Counted from the stretch's first letter, positions 42,054-53,546 are shown. The stretch: DNA of 64,000 bases from Prochlorococcus sp. AG-363-P08 (GCA_003278195.1 QCGE01000005.1:1-64000), one strand, 5' to 3'. Numbers and translations: made by a program. Notes: generated from the sequence alone by a model not told the origin.

Positions 42054-43170
42054 ACTCCTTTACTCCTTGAATTACTCCAGATGGCTCTTGATTTGTACTT
42101 TGAGGTATTAAATCTCTCCGGCTAATTATCACCACTGTTATCAGGATTGCTGTCGCAATTGCTAGCCATAAGAAACGCATTTCAGCATTGGCGACAACCA
42201 GTGAAAGTGAAGCGAGCCATTGTGTGAAAACATAAATCAAAACAACTGTTCTTCTATGACTAAAACCTGCACGTAAGAGTCGATGGTGTATATGACTTCT
42301 ATCTGGGTGAAAAGGTGACCTGCCTTCTTTTAGCCTGCTCATGATTACTGCGGACATATCAGCTAGCGGCAAAGATAAAATTAATAAAGGGAGTAAAAGA
42401 CTGACTGTTGTTACACCTTTTGCAGGGCCAATAATACTAATTGCAGCTAACGTAAAACCTAAAAAATATGATCCACCATCTCCCATGAAAATTCTTGCAG
42501 GGTTGAAGTTATGCCGAAGAAAACCTAGGCATGCGCCAGCAAGGGCAGCTGCTAGAAAACCAGCTGCTATTTGATGCAGGGAAAAGCTAACGGATATGAG
42601 CCCAACAGCTGCTATGCCAGCAACTCCTGCTGCAAGCCCATCAAGCCCATCAAGCCAGTTAATAGCATTAGTTATCCCTACAAGCCAGATTACTGTTGAA
42701 GCAAGGCTTAGAAAGGCTGGTAAAACAACTAAAGACATGCCCTCTCCCATCCATGGGATCTCTATAGTTCCGATTTGAAGCCCTTGGGTCCAAATAGCAA
42801 TTGCGATTGCAATTTGTCCTGCAAGGCGTGGAAGAGGAGGTAGAGCGAATAAGTCGTCTGCTAGTCCAATCGCGAAGAAACATAGGCCGCCTGCCAATGT
42901 TGTCCAAATCAGCTGATCTTTGAGGGGCGGTAAAAAACCGAAACCACCTATTAGCCAGGTAATTGTCAACGCTAGGCAGAAGCCAACAACCATTGCAATT
43001 CCACCTAAACGCACCATTGGAGCCTGATGTTGCGTTCTTTTGTCAGGAGAATCTATGAAGCCGTATCTGAGACTTAGGCCTCTTACACGTGGCACAAGAA
43101 ATGCCGTAAAAAGAGCGGCCAAAAAAAAGGTCGCTAACGCTACAACTAGAGGGCTAATCTCAGGGGTCAC
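42043..43170 (-). CDS. Undecaprenyl-phosphate N-acetylglucosaminyl 1-phosphate transferase family
   Basis: VRLGGIAMVVGF, ADDLFALPPLPRL, NAINWLDGLDGLAAGVA, FMGDGGSYFLGF, DRSHIHHRLLRAG. Confidence 0.93.
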   Translation of the reverse strand: MTPEISPLVVALATFFLAALFTAFLVPRVRGLSLRYGFIDSPDKRTQHQAPMVRLGGIAMVVGFCLALTITWLIGGFGFLPPLKDQLIWTTLAGGLCFFAIGLADDLFALPPLPRLAGQIAIAIAIWTQGLQIGTIEIPWMGEGMSLVVLPAFLSLASTVIWLVGITNAINWLDGLDGLAAGVAGIAAVGLISVSFSLHQIAAGFLAAALAGACLGFLRHNFNPARIFMGDGGSYFLGFTLAAISIIGPAKGVTTVSLLLPLLILSLPLADMSAVIMSRLKEGRSPFHPDRSHIHHRLLRAGFSHRRTVVLIYVFTQWLASLSLVVANAEMRFLWLAIATAILITVVIISRRDLIPQSTNQEPSGVIQGVKEYDQ

Positions 43171-43274
43171 TGAGGCTCTTCTTAGTAAATGGGCAGTGGG
43201 GCTTTAACGAATTAATCCTAGGCAGGTTGTACTTCCTATCAAGTTTTAGTTTCAATCTATCCTCCAACAAATGT

Positions 43275-44561
43275 TTATTTGCTCATTTTGTAAAGGGGAT
43301 ATTTCTTGCAAAGAGCATGAACAGTATCAAGGCACTTTTGCTTGACATTTTCATCTTGAGGATTCAAAAGCCTGTCAGCAATGACATCAGAAACTTCTAT
43401 AAATGCTTGCTGGGTAAATCCTCTTGTCGTAAGTGCTGCAGTCCCTAGCCGAAGTCCGCTAGTGACAAAAGGTGATTCAGGATCAAAGGGAACTGTATTT
43501 TTGTTTGCTGTGATATTAATTCCACTCATAAGTTGATCGGCAATTTTGCCTGTCATTCCAATGCTTCTTAGATCGATTAAAACAATGTGATTGTCAGTCC
43601 CTCCACTTACTACTGCAATACCCCGATCTTCTAGCCGATTGGCGAGGGTTTTGGCGTTGACAACCAGTTGTTCTACATAGGATTTGAAGCTTGGTTGTAG
43701 GGCTTCTTCGAAGGCAACTGCTTTTGCAGCAATTACATGCTCTAAGGGGCCACCTTGACTCCCTGGGAAAACCGACTTATCCAATTTCTTGCCAAGTTCT
43801 TCATCTTTGCAAAGAATTAGTCCTCCTCGAGGCCCTCGAAGGGTTTTATGAGTCGTAGTAGTTACAACATCGCATATAGGAACTGGGTTTGGGTGAATGC
43901 CGGCTGCTACTAACCCTGCGATATGAGCCATGTCAGCAACTAGATATGCTCCAATTTCATCAGCGATATTTCTAAACTCTTCGAAGTTGATTTCCCTGGG
44001 GTAAGCCGAATAACCACAGATGATTAACTTTGGTTTTTCTTCTAATGCGATTTCCCTAATTGAATTCATTTCAAGCTTTTGAGTGGCTTTATCAACTCCG
44101 TAATGAATAGCGTCAAACCATTTTCCGCTTACGTTGACGGGAGAACCATGGGTCAAATGACCTCCATGAGATAGATCCATGCCCATGATTTTGTCGCCAG
44201 GGTTTAACAAAGCGAGAAAAACAGCAAAGTTCGCCTGAGCGCCACTATGTGGTTGGACGTTCGCCCAAGCTGCAGAAAAGAGTTTTTTTGCTCTGTCGAT
44301 TGCTAATTGTTCGATGGCATCTACATGTTCACAACCCCCGTAATATCTTTTGCTGGGTAAGCCTTCTGCATATTTATTTGTCAAGATTGACCCTTGTGCT
44401 TGCATTACTGCCTGAGAAGCAAAGTTTTCACTTGCAATCATTTCTAAATGTTTCTCTTGTCTAAGCAGTTCTTGCTCTATTAGGTCGGCAATTTTTGGGT
44501 CGACTTCAGCTAATAGCTCGTTAATAGGCTCCGGTGAAACAGTTTTCATATTCTCAAGCAA
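43275..44561 (-). CDS. glyA: Serine hydroxymethyltransferase
   Basis: [61 protein letters not shown]. Confidence 0.97.
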   Translation of the reverse strand: MLENMKTVSPEPINELLAEVDPKIADLIEQELLRQEKHLEMIASENFASQAVMQAQGSILTNKYAEGLPSKRYYGGCEHVDAIEQLAIDRAKKLFSAAWANVQPHSGAQANFAVFLALLNPGDKIMGMDLSHGGHLTHGSPVNVSGKWFDAIHYGVDKATQKLEMNSIREIALEEKPKLIICGYSAYPREINFEEFRNIADEIGAYLVADMAHIAGLVAAGIHPNPVPICDVVTTTTHKTLRGPRGGLILCKDEELGKKLDKSVFPGSQGGPLEHVIAAKAVAFEEALQPSFKSYVEQLVVNAKTLANRLEDRGIAVVSGGTDNHIVLIDLRSIGMTGKIADQLMSGINITANKNTVPFDPESPFVTSGLRLGTAALTTRGFTQQAFIEVSDVIADRLLNPQDENVKQKCLDTVHALCKKYPLYKMSK

Positions 44562-44671
44562 ATGGGGTTTGGGGGCTTAGAGAATGATTCGATCTCTTCT
44601 CTGAAGACTCATTTTCCAATTAGAACCAGAGGTTTAAAACCTTTGTGGTGCTTTAAGGACAGTTTTGGAAA

Positions 44672-44745
44672 CGCGCCTGGAGAGATTCGAACTCCCGACC
44701 CTCTGATCCGTAGTCAGATGCTCTAATCCGCTGAGCTACAGGCGC
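44672..44745 (-). tRNA. tRNA-Arg (anticodon ACG)
   Basis: Reverse complement GCGCCTGTAGCTCAGCGGATTAGAGCATCTGACTACGGATCAGAGGGTCGGGAGTTCGAATCTCTCCAGGCGCG folds as a cloverleaf. Confidence 0.95.
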
Positions 44746-44836
44746 ATGGAAAGTAGTAATAACAACTTATCAAAGAGGCATTTTTCAACTATTTGACCTG
44801 TAGGGGCCACAATCTAATAAATAGCAGATTTTTCTA

Positions 44837-45091
44837 ATGCCAATTAAATGGTATGGCACCTCCGACAAAAGTGATCCAACCTATAAGCACTTTTCCAGGA
44901 TTGTGAACCTGACCCTACATGCAATGAGCTTTGGCGCAATCAACAGTGGGATGTGGTTTTTTCAGCAGGTCAAACATCCATGGGAACATCTCAATTGGTT
45001 TACTGACGCCTGGCTGGTAGTTCTTTTGGTCCATTTGGGCTTTGTAATTTCTAAGAGGCCAGGAGCTGTTGAAAACCAAAGTTCTTCTTGA
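44837..45091 (+). CDS. Conserved small membrane protein
   Basis: 84-aa ORF, NSGMWFFQQVKHPWEHLNWFTDAWLVVLLVHLGFVISKRP. Confidence 0.75.
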   Translation: MPIKWYGTSDKSDPTYKHFSRIVNLTLHAMSFGAINSGMWFFQQVKHPWEHLNWFTDAWLVVLLVHLGFVISKRPGAVENQSSS

Positions 45092-45134
45092 CTTTTCAGC
45101 CTGGTGACTTTTCTAATTTCCCAGACTTACATCT

Positions 45135-45425
45135 ATGAATCTCGATCCGTCTGAGCTTAGAGATCTGCAGATTTCTATCGCTGACCAGATTTATATACAA
45201 GTTGCCAATTGGCGCTTATATCTTGGCGATGCTGGCTTGGCAGAGGCTTTGTCTGTTGAATGTATAGGTAGGTCAGCCAGAGGCCCTTCTGTTGCCGTTA
45301 AGGAAGCATTGGAGGCTATTAAGGTCCCTCTGGCTGGTGGGATGACGAGTTTGCCGTTATCTGAATTAATACCTTCTGAACAAGTTCGTGATTTGCAGGA
45401 GATCTTGGAGCCCTACTGCAGATAA
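45135..45425 (+). CDS. Conserved hypothetical protein (DUF3181-like)
   Basis: 96-aa coding-like ORF; family assignment from memory. Confidence 0.7.
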   Translation: MNLDPSELRDLQISIADQIYIQVANWRLYLGDAGLAEALSVECIGRSARGPSVAVKEALEAIKVPLAGGMTSLPLSELIPSEQVRDLQEILEPYCR

Positions 45426-45450
45426 GGTTTATTCAATTCAGAGAGGCCAC

Positions 45451-45705
45451 GTGCTGATTATCGAGGTCACCAATGCCAGAGATGTCATGCGAAGACGTAT
45501 TGGCAAGTTGGGTGACAGGCTCATTGGAAAAGTTGTGGATGCTGAAGCGGAAGTGGAGAAAGCTTTGATCCAGGAACTAGAAACTGCATTTCAGGAATTC
45601 GGGATTGAAGCACGTATTGTTTCTTCGCAGGGAAAGTTGAGTGGCAAAAAAAATGTTCAAATTCCACTTCAGATAAGGGATGAAAGAAAAATCACTTTGA
45701 ACTGA
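45451..45705 (+). CDS. Conserved hypothetical protein
   Basis: GTG at 45451 gives MLIIEVTNARDVMRRRIGKLGDRLIGKVVDAEAEVEKALIQELETAFQEFGIEARIVSSQG... Confidence 0.7.
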   Translation: MLIIEVTNARDVMRRRIGKLGDRLIGKVVDAEAEVEKALIQELETAFQEFGIEARIVSSQGKLSGKKNVQIPLQIRDERKITLN

Positions 45706-47305
45706 ATAAGGGAGGAAAACTTATCATTTTAATAAGTTCTTCTATTTCTTTTACTTTCATTAATGTGCCTAATAATCCAAATACTAATAGGCTTACAGAT
45801 GAAGATATGGCTATCTCAAAGAAAAGCCCAAGACTGTTATCTGGCCAATGCACTATTGATTCAAGAATCCAGGCACTTAAGCCAGAGAAAATTCCTGCAC
45901 AGATGATTTTGATGATTTCTATACACCAATCTTTAACTGGTAGGCCATTCAGCCTTTTATCTAATTGAATTAATAATGCCAAACATGTGAATAAGTTAAC
46001 CCCAGCAGTAGCAAGTACAAGTCCATTTGCTCCAAAGTTAAATGGTATTTGTGAGCCCCATGGGCTTGGTCCTCCTATAAATATCCAGTCTAGGAAGATA
46101 TTTAGGAAAATTCCTATTCCAGAGATTGCAAAAGGAGTTTGGCCATCACCTAATGAATAGAAAACACGGACCAATAAGTCTCTAGTTAGATATACGGGCA
46201 TGCCGACTCCATATGCAATTAATAATCCAGAGACTAATTTTGCTGCTTGAGAATCAAAGGCTCCTCTTTCAAATATTAAGGCGACTATTGGTGTGCTCAG
46301 AGCAATAAATATTGCACCTAGTGCAACCATACTCGCGACAGATAGTAATAGACCTTGCCTAACTCTTGAGATTAGTACTGATCTTTTTCCTTCTTCTCTA
46401 AGTCTTGATAATACTGGTAATAATGGTACCAACAAAGCATTAGAGATAAGACCTAAAGGTGTTTGAACTAATAATGTTGCATAACTAAGACCAGCTGCAG
46501 CTGAATAAATTCCTGAGGCGAAAAATAAATCAGTGAAAACATTGATTTGGAGCATCCCAGATGAGAGGGTTGCAGGTGCCATTACTTTCCAGACTTCTCT
46601 TACTCCTGGATGTCGCCAATTAAAGGAAAATTTTATTTTTGCTAGTTTATTGTTGATTAAGGCAGGTATTTGAGCAGCCCATTGAAGTAATGCCCCTATC
46701 AAGGTGGATGCCGCAAGAACAATGCCGCCTTTAATTGCAAACTGATTTGTACCTATATCTGTCCCTAATTGCGCCCACAATATTGCAACTCCAGTTATTA
46801 ATGACATGCTTGTCATAAGTGGAGAGATTGAAGGTATCCAGAATTGATCAGCTGCATTTAATGAGCCAAAGCCAAGCCCTATTAGCCCCCCTAAAAGTGC
46901 CATAGGTGCCATCAGTTGAAGTTGAATCACTGCTATTTGATGAAGTTGAGGACTTAATCCTGGCCCTACAATATTTATTAATTGGTTGGCAAATATTATA
47001 AGTATTCCTGTTATTGCGCCTAAAAGTAAACTCACTATTGTATTTATTGAGGTTAGGATTTCAGCGCTTTCTTCTCTTGTTCTTCGGCTCAAAACACTAA
47101 CCATTGCGCTGTGGAATGGCCCATTTATCCCTCCCAGCATTACAAAAAGGAACCCTGGGATCACATAGGCATAGTTAAAAGCGTCATATGCGGCACCGAC
47201 TCCAAATGCAGCAGCTATTACAAGCTGTCTAGCTAGCCCGCCTGTTTTGCTGAGAAGGGTTCCTAGGCTGACAATAAGAGCTATTCGCTTGAGAGATTTA
47301 GACAT
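45692..47305 (-). CDS. murJ: Lipid II flippase MurJ (MviN)
   Basis: 14-TM type protein with GGLARQLVIAAAFGVGAAYDAFNYAYVIPGFLFVMLGGINGPFHSAMVSV, DLLVRVFYSLGDGQTPFAISGIGIFLNIFLDW. Confidence 0.95.
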   Translation of the reverse strand: MSKSLKRIALIVSLGTLLSKTGGLARQLVIAAAFGVGAAYDAFNYAYVIPGFLFVMLGGINGPFHSAMVSVLSRRTREESAEILTSINTIVSLLLGAITGILIIFANQLINIVGPGLSPQLHQIAVIQLQLMAPMALLGGLIGLGFGSLNAADQFWIPSISPLMTSMSLITGVAILWAQLGTDIGTNQFAIKGGIVLAASTLIGALLQWAAQIPALINNKLAKIKFSFNWRHPGVREVWKVMAPATLSSGMLQINVFTDLFFASGIYSAAAGLSYATLLVQTPLGLISNALLVPLLPVLSRLREEGKRSVLISRVRQGLLLSVASMVALGAIFIALSTPIVALIFERGAFDSQAAKLVSGLLIAYGVGMPVYLTRDLLVRVFYSLGDGQTPFAISGIGIFLNIFLDWIFIGGPSPWGSQIPFNFGANGLVLATAGVNLFTCLALLIQLDKRLNGLPVKDWCIEIIKIICAGIFSGLSAWILESIVHWPDNSLGLFFEIAISSSVSLLVFGLLGTLMKVKEIEELIKMISFPPLFSSK

Positions 47306-47386
47306 TCTTTGCTTGAAGAAATTTCATGAGGGTTGGCTGTTTTTTTGTGAGAAACAAGCCATGCTTTCTAAAGTGACCAGGTCGAA

Positions 47387-48145
47387 ATGGTTGGCCATAC
47401 TCTTCTGACCTTCCCACCTCTTAAAGAAGGGATATTGCTGAGGAGATATAAGCGCTTTCTTGCGGATATTGAGCTGGAAAGTGGTGAAATCGTTACCGCC
47501 CATTGTGCAAACACTGGACCAATGACTGGTGTTCTGCATATCGGGGGGAAGGTCAGGATTAGGCATGCCCCATCTCCTAAGCGAAAACTTGCTTGGACAT
47601 GGGAGCAAGTAGAAACAGAGGGGCCAGATGGTACGAAGTGCTGGGCTGGGATTAATACTTCTTTGCCAAACCTTTTAGTGAGACTGGCAATTGAAGCGGG
47701 CTTTTTAAAAAAAGAACTAGGAAGTATTGCCCAGATTCAAAAGGAGGTGATCTATGGGAAAGAGAAGCGCAGCAGAATTGATTTGTTGTTGAAACCTATC
47801 CCAACCGAATCTGATCAACGTCAAATCTATGTAGAAGTGAAAAACACCACTTGGAAGAAGGGGAGGGTAGGACTTTTCCCAGATACTGTTACTGAAAGAG
47901 GCCAAAAACATCTCAAAGAATTGATGGGAGTATTGCCGCATTCAAGGTCCGTATTGATTCCTTGTATTTCGAGGAGAGATATTGATGAATTTGCGCCAGG
48001 AGATGAAGCCGATCCTTCTTATGGCAAACTTTTTCGTCTTTCTTTGGATTCAGGTGTAGAGGTCATTCCCTGTAGCTTTGGATTCCATATAGATAAGGTC
48101 ACTTGGGAAGGAAAGAAGCCCTTTAAAAGGAGTCAACCATCATAA
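47387..48145 (+). CDS. sfsA: Sugar fermentation stimulation protein A homolog
   Basis: LLRRYKRFLADIELESGEIVTAHCANTGPMTG, RIDLLLKP, YVEVKNTTWKKGRVGLFPDTVTERGQKHLKEL. Confidence 0.95.
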   Translation: MVGHTLLTFPPLKEGILLRRYKRFLADIELESGEIVTAHCANTGPMTGVLHIGGKVRIRHAPSPKRKLAWTWEQVETEGPDGTKCWAGINTSLPNLLVRLAIEAGFLKKELGSIAQIQKEVIYGKEKRSRIDLLLKPIPTESDQRQIYVEVKNTTWKKGRVGLFPDTVTERGQKHLKELMGVLPHSRSVLIPCISRRDIDEFAPGDEADPSYGKLFRLSLDSGVEVIPCSFGFHIDKVTWEGKKPFKRSQPS

Positions 48146-48206
48146 GTATTAGTACTTGCCTCTTGAGACCCTATTTCATCTTAAAAAGATCAAAAGGTTA
48201 AGTTCG

Positions 48207-48264
48207 GTATAAATCCGTATAAATCAATACTCGGCGATATGGAACTTGAAGTCATATTTATGTT
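48207..48264 (+). promoter_or_regulatory. NtcA-dependent promoter upstream of amt1 (two overlapping NtcA-like sites plus -10)
   Basis: GTATAAATCCGTAT (48207-48220, GTA-N8-TAT) and GTATAAATCAATAC (48217-48230, exact GTA-N8-TAC); TATGTT (TAN3T) at 48259-48264. Confidence 0.75.
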
Positions 48265-48315
48265 TGTACTAACTGGACTAAAAGGGTTCAGCATTTAAAG
48301 CAGGTTTTTTTTCTT

Positions 48316-49779
48316 ATGACGACAGCCTTGCATTCGCCTCCTAGGCGTCGCACTGCGCGTCTCCAGGAGGCAAGTCTTCTGGAGGGGCCAATGCTCCTGT
48401 TGAAAAGTATTCGTGGGTTTAGTTCACATCGCTCATTGATGTGGTTTGCTTGCGTTCCTATTGCATTGTTGGGTTTAGGTCTTTTCAACCTTTCTGCACA
48501 TGCGGCAGAACTCCCTGAATTGAATGCAGCATTTCTAGCCAACAATCTTTGGCTGTTAGTAGCAACCATTCTTGTGATCTTTATGAACGCAGGATTCGCG
48601 ATGGTTGAGGCTGGAATGTGCAGGCAAAAGAATGCCGTAAACATTCTTGCTAAAAACCTTTTTGTTTTTGCTCTTGCAGTAACTGCGTATTGGTTTGTTG
48701 GTTATTCCATCATGTATGGAAATCCAGTAGCAGCAGGCTGGCTTTTCTTTAATGGGTTGTTTTTTGATCCAACAGTCACTGCAGAGCTTATTGGAGATGC
48801 AGGCTTAGTCCCAACAGTGGATTTCTTGTTCCAGGCTGCTTTTGCTGGTACAGCTGCAACTATTGTTTCTGGGCTTGTTGCTGAGAGAGTTAAGTTCGGT
48901 GAGTTCGTTGCCTTTTCATTGGTTTTAACAGCTGTTATTTATCCAATTTCTGGTAGTTGGCAGTGGAACGGAGGATGGCTTAGTGAAGCAGGGTTTGTTG
49001 ACTTTGCAGGTTCTTCGATTGTTCATTCAGTTGGTGCATGGGCTGGACTGGTTGGCGCAATGCTCTTAGGACCTCGTATTGGCAAATTTGTCAATGGGAA
49101 GGCTCAGGCAATGCCTGGTCACAATATGGCTATTGCAACTTTGGGAGCTCTTGTTCTTTGGATTGGTTGGTATGGCTTTAATCCTGGTTCCCAACTTGCA
49201 ATGGATCAATGGGTTCCATATGTTGCTGTGACTACTACCCTCGCTGCAGCAGGTGGCGCAATAGGTGCAACTGTTGTCTCAACACTGACATCTGGTAAGC
49301 CAGACCTAACGATGATTATCAATGGGATTCTTGCTGGACTTGTAAGTATTACTGCAGGCTGTGCGAATTTAACCATGTCAGGCGCCTGGCTGGCTGGCTT
49401 GGTTGGTGGCGTGATAGTTGTCTTCTCTGTTTCCGCGCTTGACTCCTTAGGAATCGATGACCCAGTTGGGGCTTTTTCCGTTCATGGAGTATGTGGAATC
49501 TGGGGAACCCTCGTAATAGGTCTGTGGGGCTATGACATTCAGGGCTCTGGTGCAGGCCTAGGCTTATTAACTGGCGGGGGCTTTGGCCAGCTTTGGATTC
49601 AGTTTGTTGGTTGCCTTGCTTATGCCATATGGACTGTATTGACTTGCTGGATTGCTTGGACAGTAATAGGCGGCTTCTTCGGAGGTATTCGTGTTAGTGA
49701 GGACGAAGAAATAGCTGGTCTTGATATCGGTGAGCATGGTATGGAGGCATATCCAGACTTTGCTTCTTCTGGCAACTAG
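48316..49779 (+). CDS. amt1: Ammonium transporter
   Basis: ANNLWLLVATILVIFMNAGFAMVEAGMCRQKNAVNILAKNL, DFAGSSIVHSVGAWAGLVGAMLLGPRIGKF, AFSVHGVCGIWGTL. Confidence 0.97.
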   Translation: MTTALHSPPRRRTARLQEASLLEGPMLLLKSIRGFSSHRSLMWFACVPIALLGLGLFNLSAHAAELPELNAAFLANNLWLLVATILVIFMNAGFAMVEAGMCRQKNAVNILAKNLFVFALAVTAYWFVGYSIMYGNPVAAGWLFFNGLFFDPTVTAELIGDAGLVPTVDFLFQAAFAGTAATIVSGLVAERVKFGEFVAFSLVLTAVIYPISGSWQWNGGWLSEAGFVDFAGSSIVHSVGAWAGLVGAMLLGPRIGKFVNGKAQAMPGHNMAIATLGALVLWIGWYGFNPGSQLAMDQWVPYVAVTTTLAAAGGAIGATVVSTLTSGKPDLTMIINGILAGLVSITAGCANLTMSGAWLAGLVGGVIVVFSVSALDSLGIDDPVGAFSVHGVCGIWGTLVIGLWGYDIQGSGAGLGLLTGGGFGQLWIQFVGCLAYAIWTVLTCWIAWTVIGGFFGGIRVSEDEEIAGLDIGEHGMEAYPDFASSGN

Positions 49780-49800
49780 ACACTTCATAGCGTTTCTTAA

Positions 49801-49829
49801 AAAAAGCCTGGCCTTTGGCCAGGCTTTTT
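49801..49829 (+). terminator. Rho-independent terminator of amt1
   Basis: AAAAAGCCTGGCC-TTT-GGCCAGGCTTTTT, 13-bp stem ending in a T-run, just after the stop codon. Confidence 0.92.
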
Positions 49830-49886
49830 TACTTGGACTTGTTTAACTAATAGAATTAATCAATCAACGCATCTCAAAGGAAGATA

Positions 49887-51098
49887 TTGATGGATACTCA
49901 GGCATTTAAGCGATCCCTTCATCATTCGGAGAGGTATAACAGGCGAGGATTCGGTTCGCCTGCTAAAAGAGCACAGGAATTAGAAAAGGCCTATCAAAGT
50001 AGTTTGATTGCTTCGATAAGAGATAACGGATATACGTTGCAGCATGGAAGGTTGAAGGTGAAGTTGGCTGAAGCTTTTGGCTTTTGTTGGGGGGTAGAGC
50101 GAGCTGTTGCTATGGCTTATGAAACCAGGCGACATTATCCAAAAGAAAGGATTTGGATAACTAATGAGATCATTCATAATCCCTCTGTTAATGATCATTT
50201 AAGAGGGATGAATGTAAGCTTTATCCCCGCAGAAGAAGGAGTGAAAGATTTTTCAGATGTTAGTGATGGCGACGTTGTGATTTTGCCAGCTTTCGGTGCG
50301 ACAGTTCAGGAAATGCAGTTATTACATGAGAGAGGTTGTCACATTATTGATACCACTTGTCCTTGGGTTTCAAAGGTTTGGCATACAGTAGAAAAACACA
50401 AAAAGCATACATTTACTTCTATTATTCATGGCAAGGTTAAGCATGAAGAGACTCTCGCAACAAGTTCTTTTGCCGGGACGTATTTGGTTGTACTTGATTT
50501 AGAAGAGGCCGAATATGTCTCTGAATACATCCTTGGTCGTGGCAATCGGGAAGATTTTATTAGGCGATTTGAAAAAGCTTCTTCCCCCGGCTTTGACCCA
50601 GATAAGGACCTTCAAAGACTTGGTGTGGCCAACCAAACAACTATGTTGAAAAGTGAAACTGAGGAAATAGGAAGATTGTTTGAAAAAACAATGTTATCTA
50701 AATATGGACCATCTTCATTAAATGAGCATTTTTTAGCCTTTAACACTATTTGTGATGCTACAGAGGAAAGACAGGATGCAATGTTCTCTTTAGTAGATGA
50801 AAAGTTAGACCTTCTTGTCGTTATCGGGGGCTTTAACTCCTCCAATACAACTCATTTACAAGAAATAGCAATTAGTCGTGGAATTAGATCTTTTCATATC
50901 GATACACCTGAGAGAATTTCAGACGAAAATATGATTATGCATAAGCCTTTAGGGGAAGAGATGGTTTGTGAAAGTGATTTTTTACCCCAAGGACAAGTGA
51001 CTGTAGGAATTACTTCTGGAGCCTCAACACCTGACAGAATAGTTGAATATGTTATCCAGAGAATAATTGCACTTAGTGAGAAAACTATTTCTGCTTAG
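49887..51098 (+). CDS. ispH: 4-hydroxy-3-methylbut-2-enyl diphosphate reductase
   Basis: [55 protein letters not shown]; cyanobacterial-type IspH. Confidence 0.96.
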   Translation: MMDTQAFKRSLHHSERYNRRGFGSPAKRAQELEKAYQSSLIASIRDNGYTLQHGRLKVKLAEAFGFCWGVERAVAMAYETRRHYPKERIWITNEIIHNPSVNDHLRGMNVSFIPAEEGVKDFSDVSDGDVVILPAFGATVQEMQLLHERGCHIIDTTCPWVSKVWHTVEKHKKHTFTSIIHGKVKHEETLATSSFAGTYLVVLDLEEAEYVSEYILGRGNREDFIRRFEKASSPGFDPDKDLQRLGVANQTTMLKSETEEIGRLFEKTMLSKYGPSSLNEHFLAFNTICDATEERQDAMFSLVDEKLDLLVVIGGFNSSNTTHLQEIAISRGIRSFHIDTPERISDENMIMHKPLGEEMVCESDFLPQGQVTVGITSGASTPDRIVEYVIQRIIALSEKTISA

Positions 51099-51283
51099 TC
51101 TTTGCAAAGTTTATAAATTAAAAATATAATTACTTTCATTAGTTCAATTAAAAAGGTTTAAAATTTCTTTCGTCTTAGTCTGTGCAAGTTAATTTTCTCT
51201 TGATTTACAGATATTTCTTCATGACATATACTCTTTAGTCCCTTCTTCCTTCCTAAGATACTTGGAATTAGGTTAATTAGAAA

Positions 51284-51862
51284 ATGTCAGACTCCGAAAA
51301 TCCCAAGCCCAAATCAGCTCCTCCAAGCATTTCACCTAAGCTCAATGCAACTTCTGCACCACAGAGAGTGGAGGTTGTAGTTGATAACACATCTTCAGAG
51401 GGCACAGTAAACATCACTGCGGAATTAGCAATTTTTCTGCTGCGCATTTTAGTTAGTGTGATGATGGTTCACCATGGCCTAGAAAAGTTTCAGGATCCTC
51501 AGGGCTTCTCTGAGTTTGTTGTAGGGAAATATTTTCCTTTTCTACCTGGAGATCCAGTTATTTGGACTTTCGCTGCTGCGGCGACACAAGTCGTATGTCC
51601 TATTGGCCTGGCGATAGGTGTTTTCGCAAGGATTTCTGCTTTAGGACTTCTGTCTACGATGTTATTTGCAATACCATTTCATTTGCTGGATACAGGGCTG
51701 GAAGGCTTCCCTTTGGCGGTAGTAGAAGCACATAACTATGCTTTTGAACCTGCATCAATTTACGCGGGAATTTTCTTTTATTTTTTATGCGCTGGACCTG
51801 GCAGACTATCTGCCTCAAGGAAAACAAATAAAATTACTTATTACCCTAAAAAGGAGGTTTAG
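51284..51862 (+). CDS. DoxX family membrane protein
   Basis: LAIFLLRILVSVMMVHHGLEKFQDPQGFSEFVVGKYFPFLPGDPVIWTFAAAATQVVCPIGLAIG. Confidence 0.85.
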   Translation: MSDSENPKPKSAPPSISPKLNATSAPQRVEVVVDNTSSEGTVNITAELAIFLLRILVSVMMVHHGLEKFQDPQGFSEFVVGKYFPFLPGDPVIWTFAAAATQVVCPIGLAIGVFARISALGLLSTMLFAIPFHLLDTGLEGFPLAVVEAHNYAFEPASIYAGIFFYFLCAGPGRLSASRKTNKITYYPKKEV

Positions 51863-51920
51863 ATAGTTAAATTTAGAAAGCATAAATTAATGAGAAACCG
51901 TAGAAATATATTCCTGTTAT

Positions 51921-53483
51921 TTAATGTAAGAAGTGTCGTCTCCCTGTGAAAATCATTGTGATTCCATGTTCGTTGCATGCTGCAATTGAGTCTTCATCTC
52001 GAATACTTCCGCCCGGTTGAATTATTGCAGAAATGCCATACTTAGCTGCTAAGCGAACAGTGTCATCAAAAGGGAAAAAACCATCGCTTGCGAGAACTGC
52101 TCCTTTGACTTCTTCTCCAGCGGCTTCAATAGCAAGTTTTGCTGCGCCAACTCTATTCATTTGACCGGCACCTACCCCAAGAGTTTGGCCTGATGATGCC
52201 ACTAGGATGGCATTTGAACGAATATGTCTGACAACTCTCCAAGCAAAGTACATGTCTTCTTTTTGTTTTTCCGAAGGTAAGGTTTTGGTGACTATTCCCC
52301 ATTCATTTTGGTCGACTTTTTGAATATCTTGCTCTTGGATTATTGCGCCACCAAGAATGCTACGCAATTGATCTTTTTCAGAAGAATCAATGGCATTTGA
52401 ATTGATTTCCAATAATCGTAGGTTTTTCTTTTTGGAAAGAACTTCTTGAGCTTCTATAGAAAATTCCGGAGCAAGAGCACACTCAATAAATAGTTGCGTT
52501 AACTCTTCTGCCGTTTGCTTGTCTACCTTTTGATTTAGAGCAACTATTCCGCCGAAAGCACTTATTGGATCTGCTTGCAATGCTTTTTTTAATGCTTCCT
52601 GAAGGGAATCACTGATTCCTACTCCACAGGGGTTTGTATGTTTTACAACTACAGCAGCAGGCTCTCTAGCTGGGTTTGCCCCTGTTTTGTCATACCCAAA
52701 CTCTCTAACGGTTGAAAGGGCGGCATCTAGATCTAGAAGATTGTTTGTGCTGAGTTCTTTCCCTTGTAATTGCTTGGCTGCGCCCCAGCCCTGATATTTA
52801 TTGCTATACCAAGCGGCATTTTGATGAGGATTCTCTCCATATCTCAGTGTCTGCTTGAGGGGCAGAACCTCAAGACGAGGCGAATCTTCATTGTTCAATT
52901 TTTGGCTGATCCATTTGCTTATAGCTACGTCATAAGCAGCCGTAAGCTCAAAAGCTTCAAGAGCAAGTTTGCAACGTAAATCTCTTGTGGTTTCACCTTT
53001 GCCTTTCTCAAGGGCATCTAAAAAAATTTCATATTGATCTGGACTTGTTAGTACGGCTACATCTTTATGGTTTTTTGCAGCGGCACGAACCATTGCTGGT
53101 CCTCCAATATCAATGTTTTCAATGGCTTTATCCCAGCTCACATTTTTATCGGCAACTGTTTCTTTGAAAGGGTACAAATTCACTACAACTAGATCTATTG
53201 CAAGGATCTTGTTCTTCTTTAGGTCTGATTCATGTGCTTGGTCCTCGCGCTTAGCGAGAATTCCTCCGTGAATTTTAGGATGAAGGGTTTTAACTCGGCC
53301 GCCAAGAATTTCTGGCTCGCCAGTGTGATCTGCCACCCGTTTTACTTCTAAACCACCTTCTTCTAGAGCTTTTGCAGTCCCACCACTAGAGATCAACTCA
53401 AAACCATATTGATGATGAAGCTTTTTCGCTAATGGTAATAAGCCTTCTTTGTTGGAGACGCTTAATAATGCTATGGGTGGCAT
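51921..53483 (-). CDS. purH: Bifunctional AICAR formyltransferase/IMP cyclohydrolase
   Basis: [72 protein letters not shown]. Confidence 0.97.
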   Translation of the reverse strand: MPPIALLSVSNKEGLLPLAKKLHHQYGFELISSGGTAKALEEGGLEVKRVADHTGEPEILGGRVKTLHPKIHGGILAKREDQAHESDLKKNKILAIDLVVVNLYPFKETVADKNVSWDKAIENIDIGGPAMVRAAAKNHKDVAVLTSPDQYEIFLDALEKGKGETTRDLRCKLALEAFELTAAYDVAISKWISQKLNNEDSPRLEVLPLKQTLRYGENPHQNAAWYSNKYQGWGAAKQLQGKELSTNNLLDLDAALSTVREFGYDKTGANPAREPAAVVVKHTNPCGVGISDSLQEALKKALQADPISAFGGIVALNQKVDKQTAEELTQLFIECALAPEFSIEAQEVLSKKKNLRLLEINSNAIDSSEKDQLRSILGGAIIQEQDIQKVDQNEWGIVTKTLPSEKQKEDMYFAWRVVRHIRSNAILVASSGQTLGVGAGQMNRVGAAKLAIEAAGEEVKGAVLASDGFFPFDDTVRLAAKYGISAIIQPGGSIRDEDSIAACNEHGITMIFTGRRHFLH

Positions 53484-53546
53484 TTGCTTAGGTGAAAGAA
53501 TTTTCCTTGAGCCAACCTAGTCATTAGTCAAAAGTTTTTCGCAATC

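Noticed and set aside
48288-48644. 118-aa minus-strand ORF
   Set aside because: Antisense to the amt1 N-terminus; amt1 is unambiguous.
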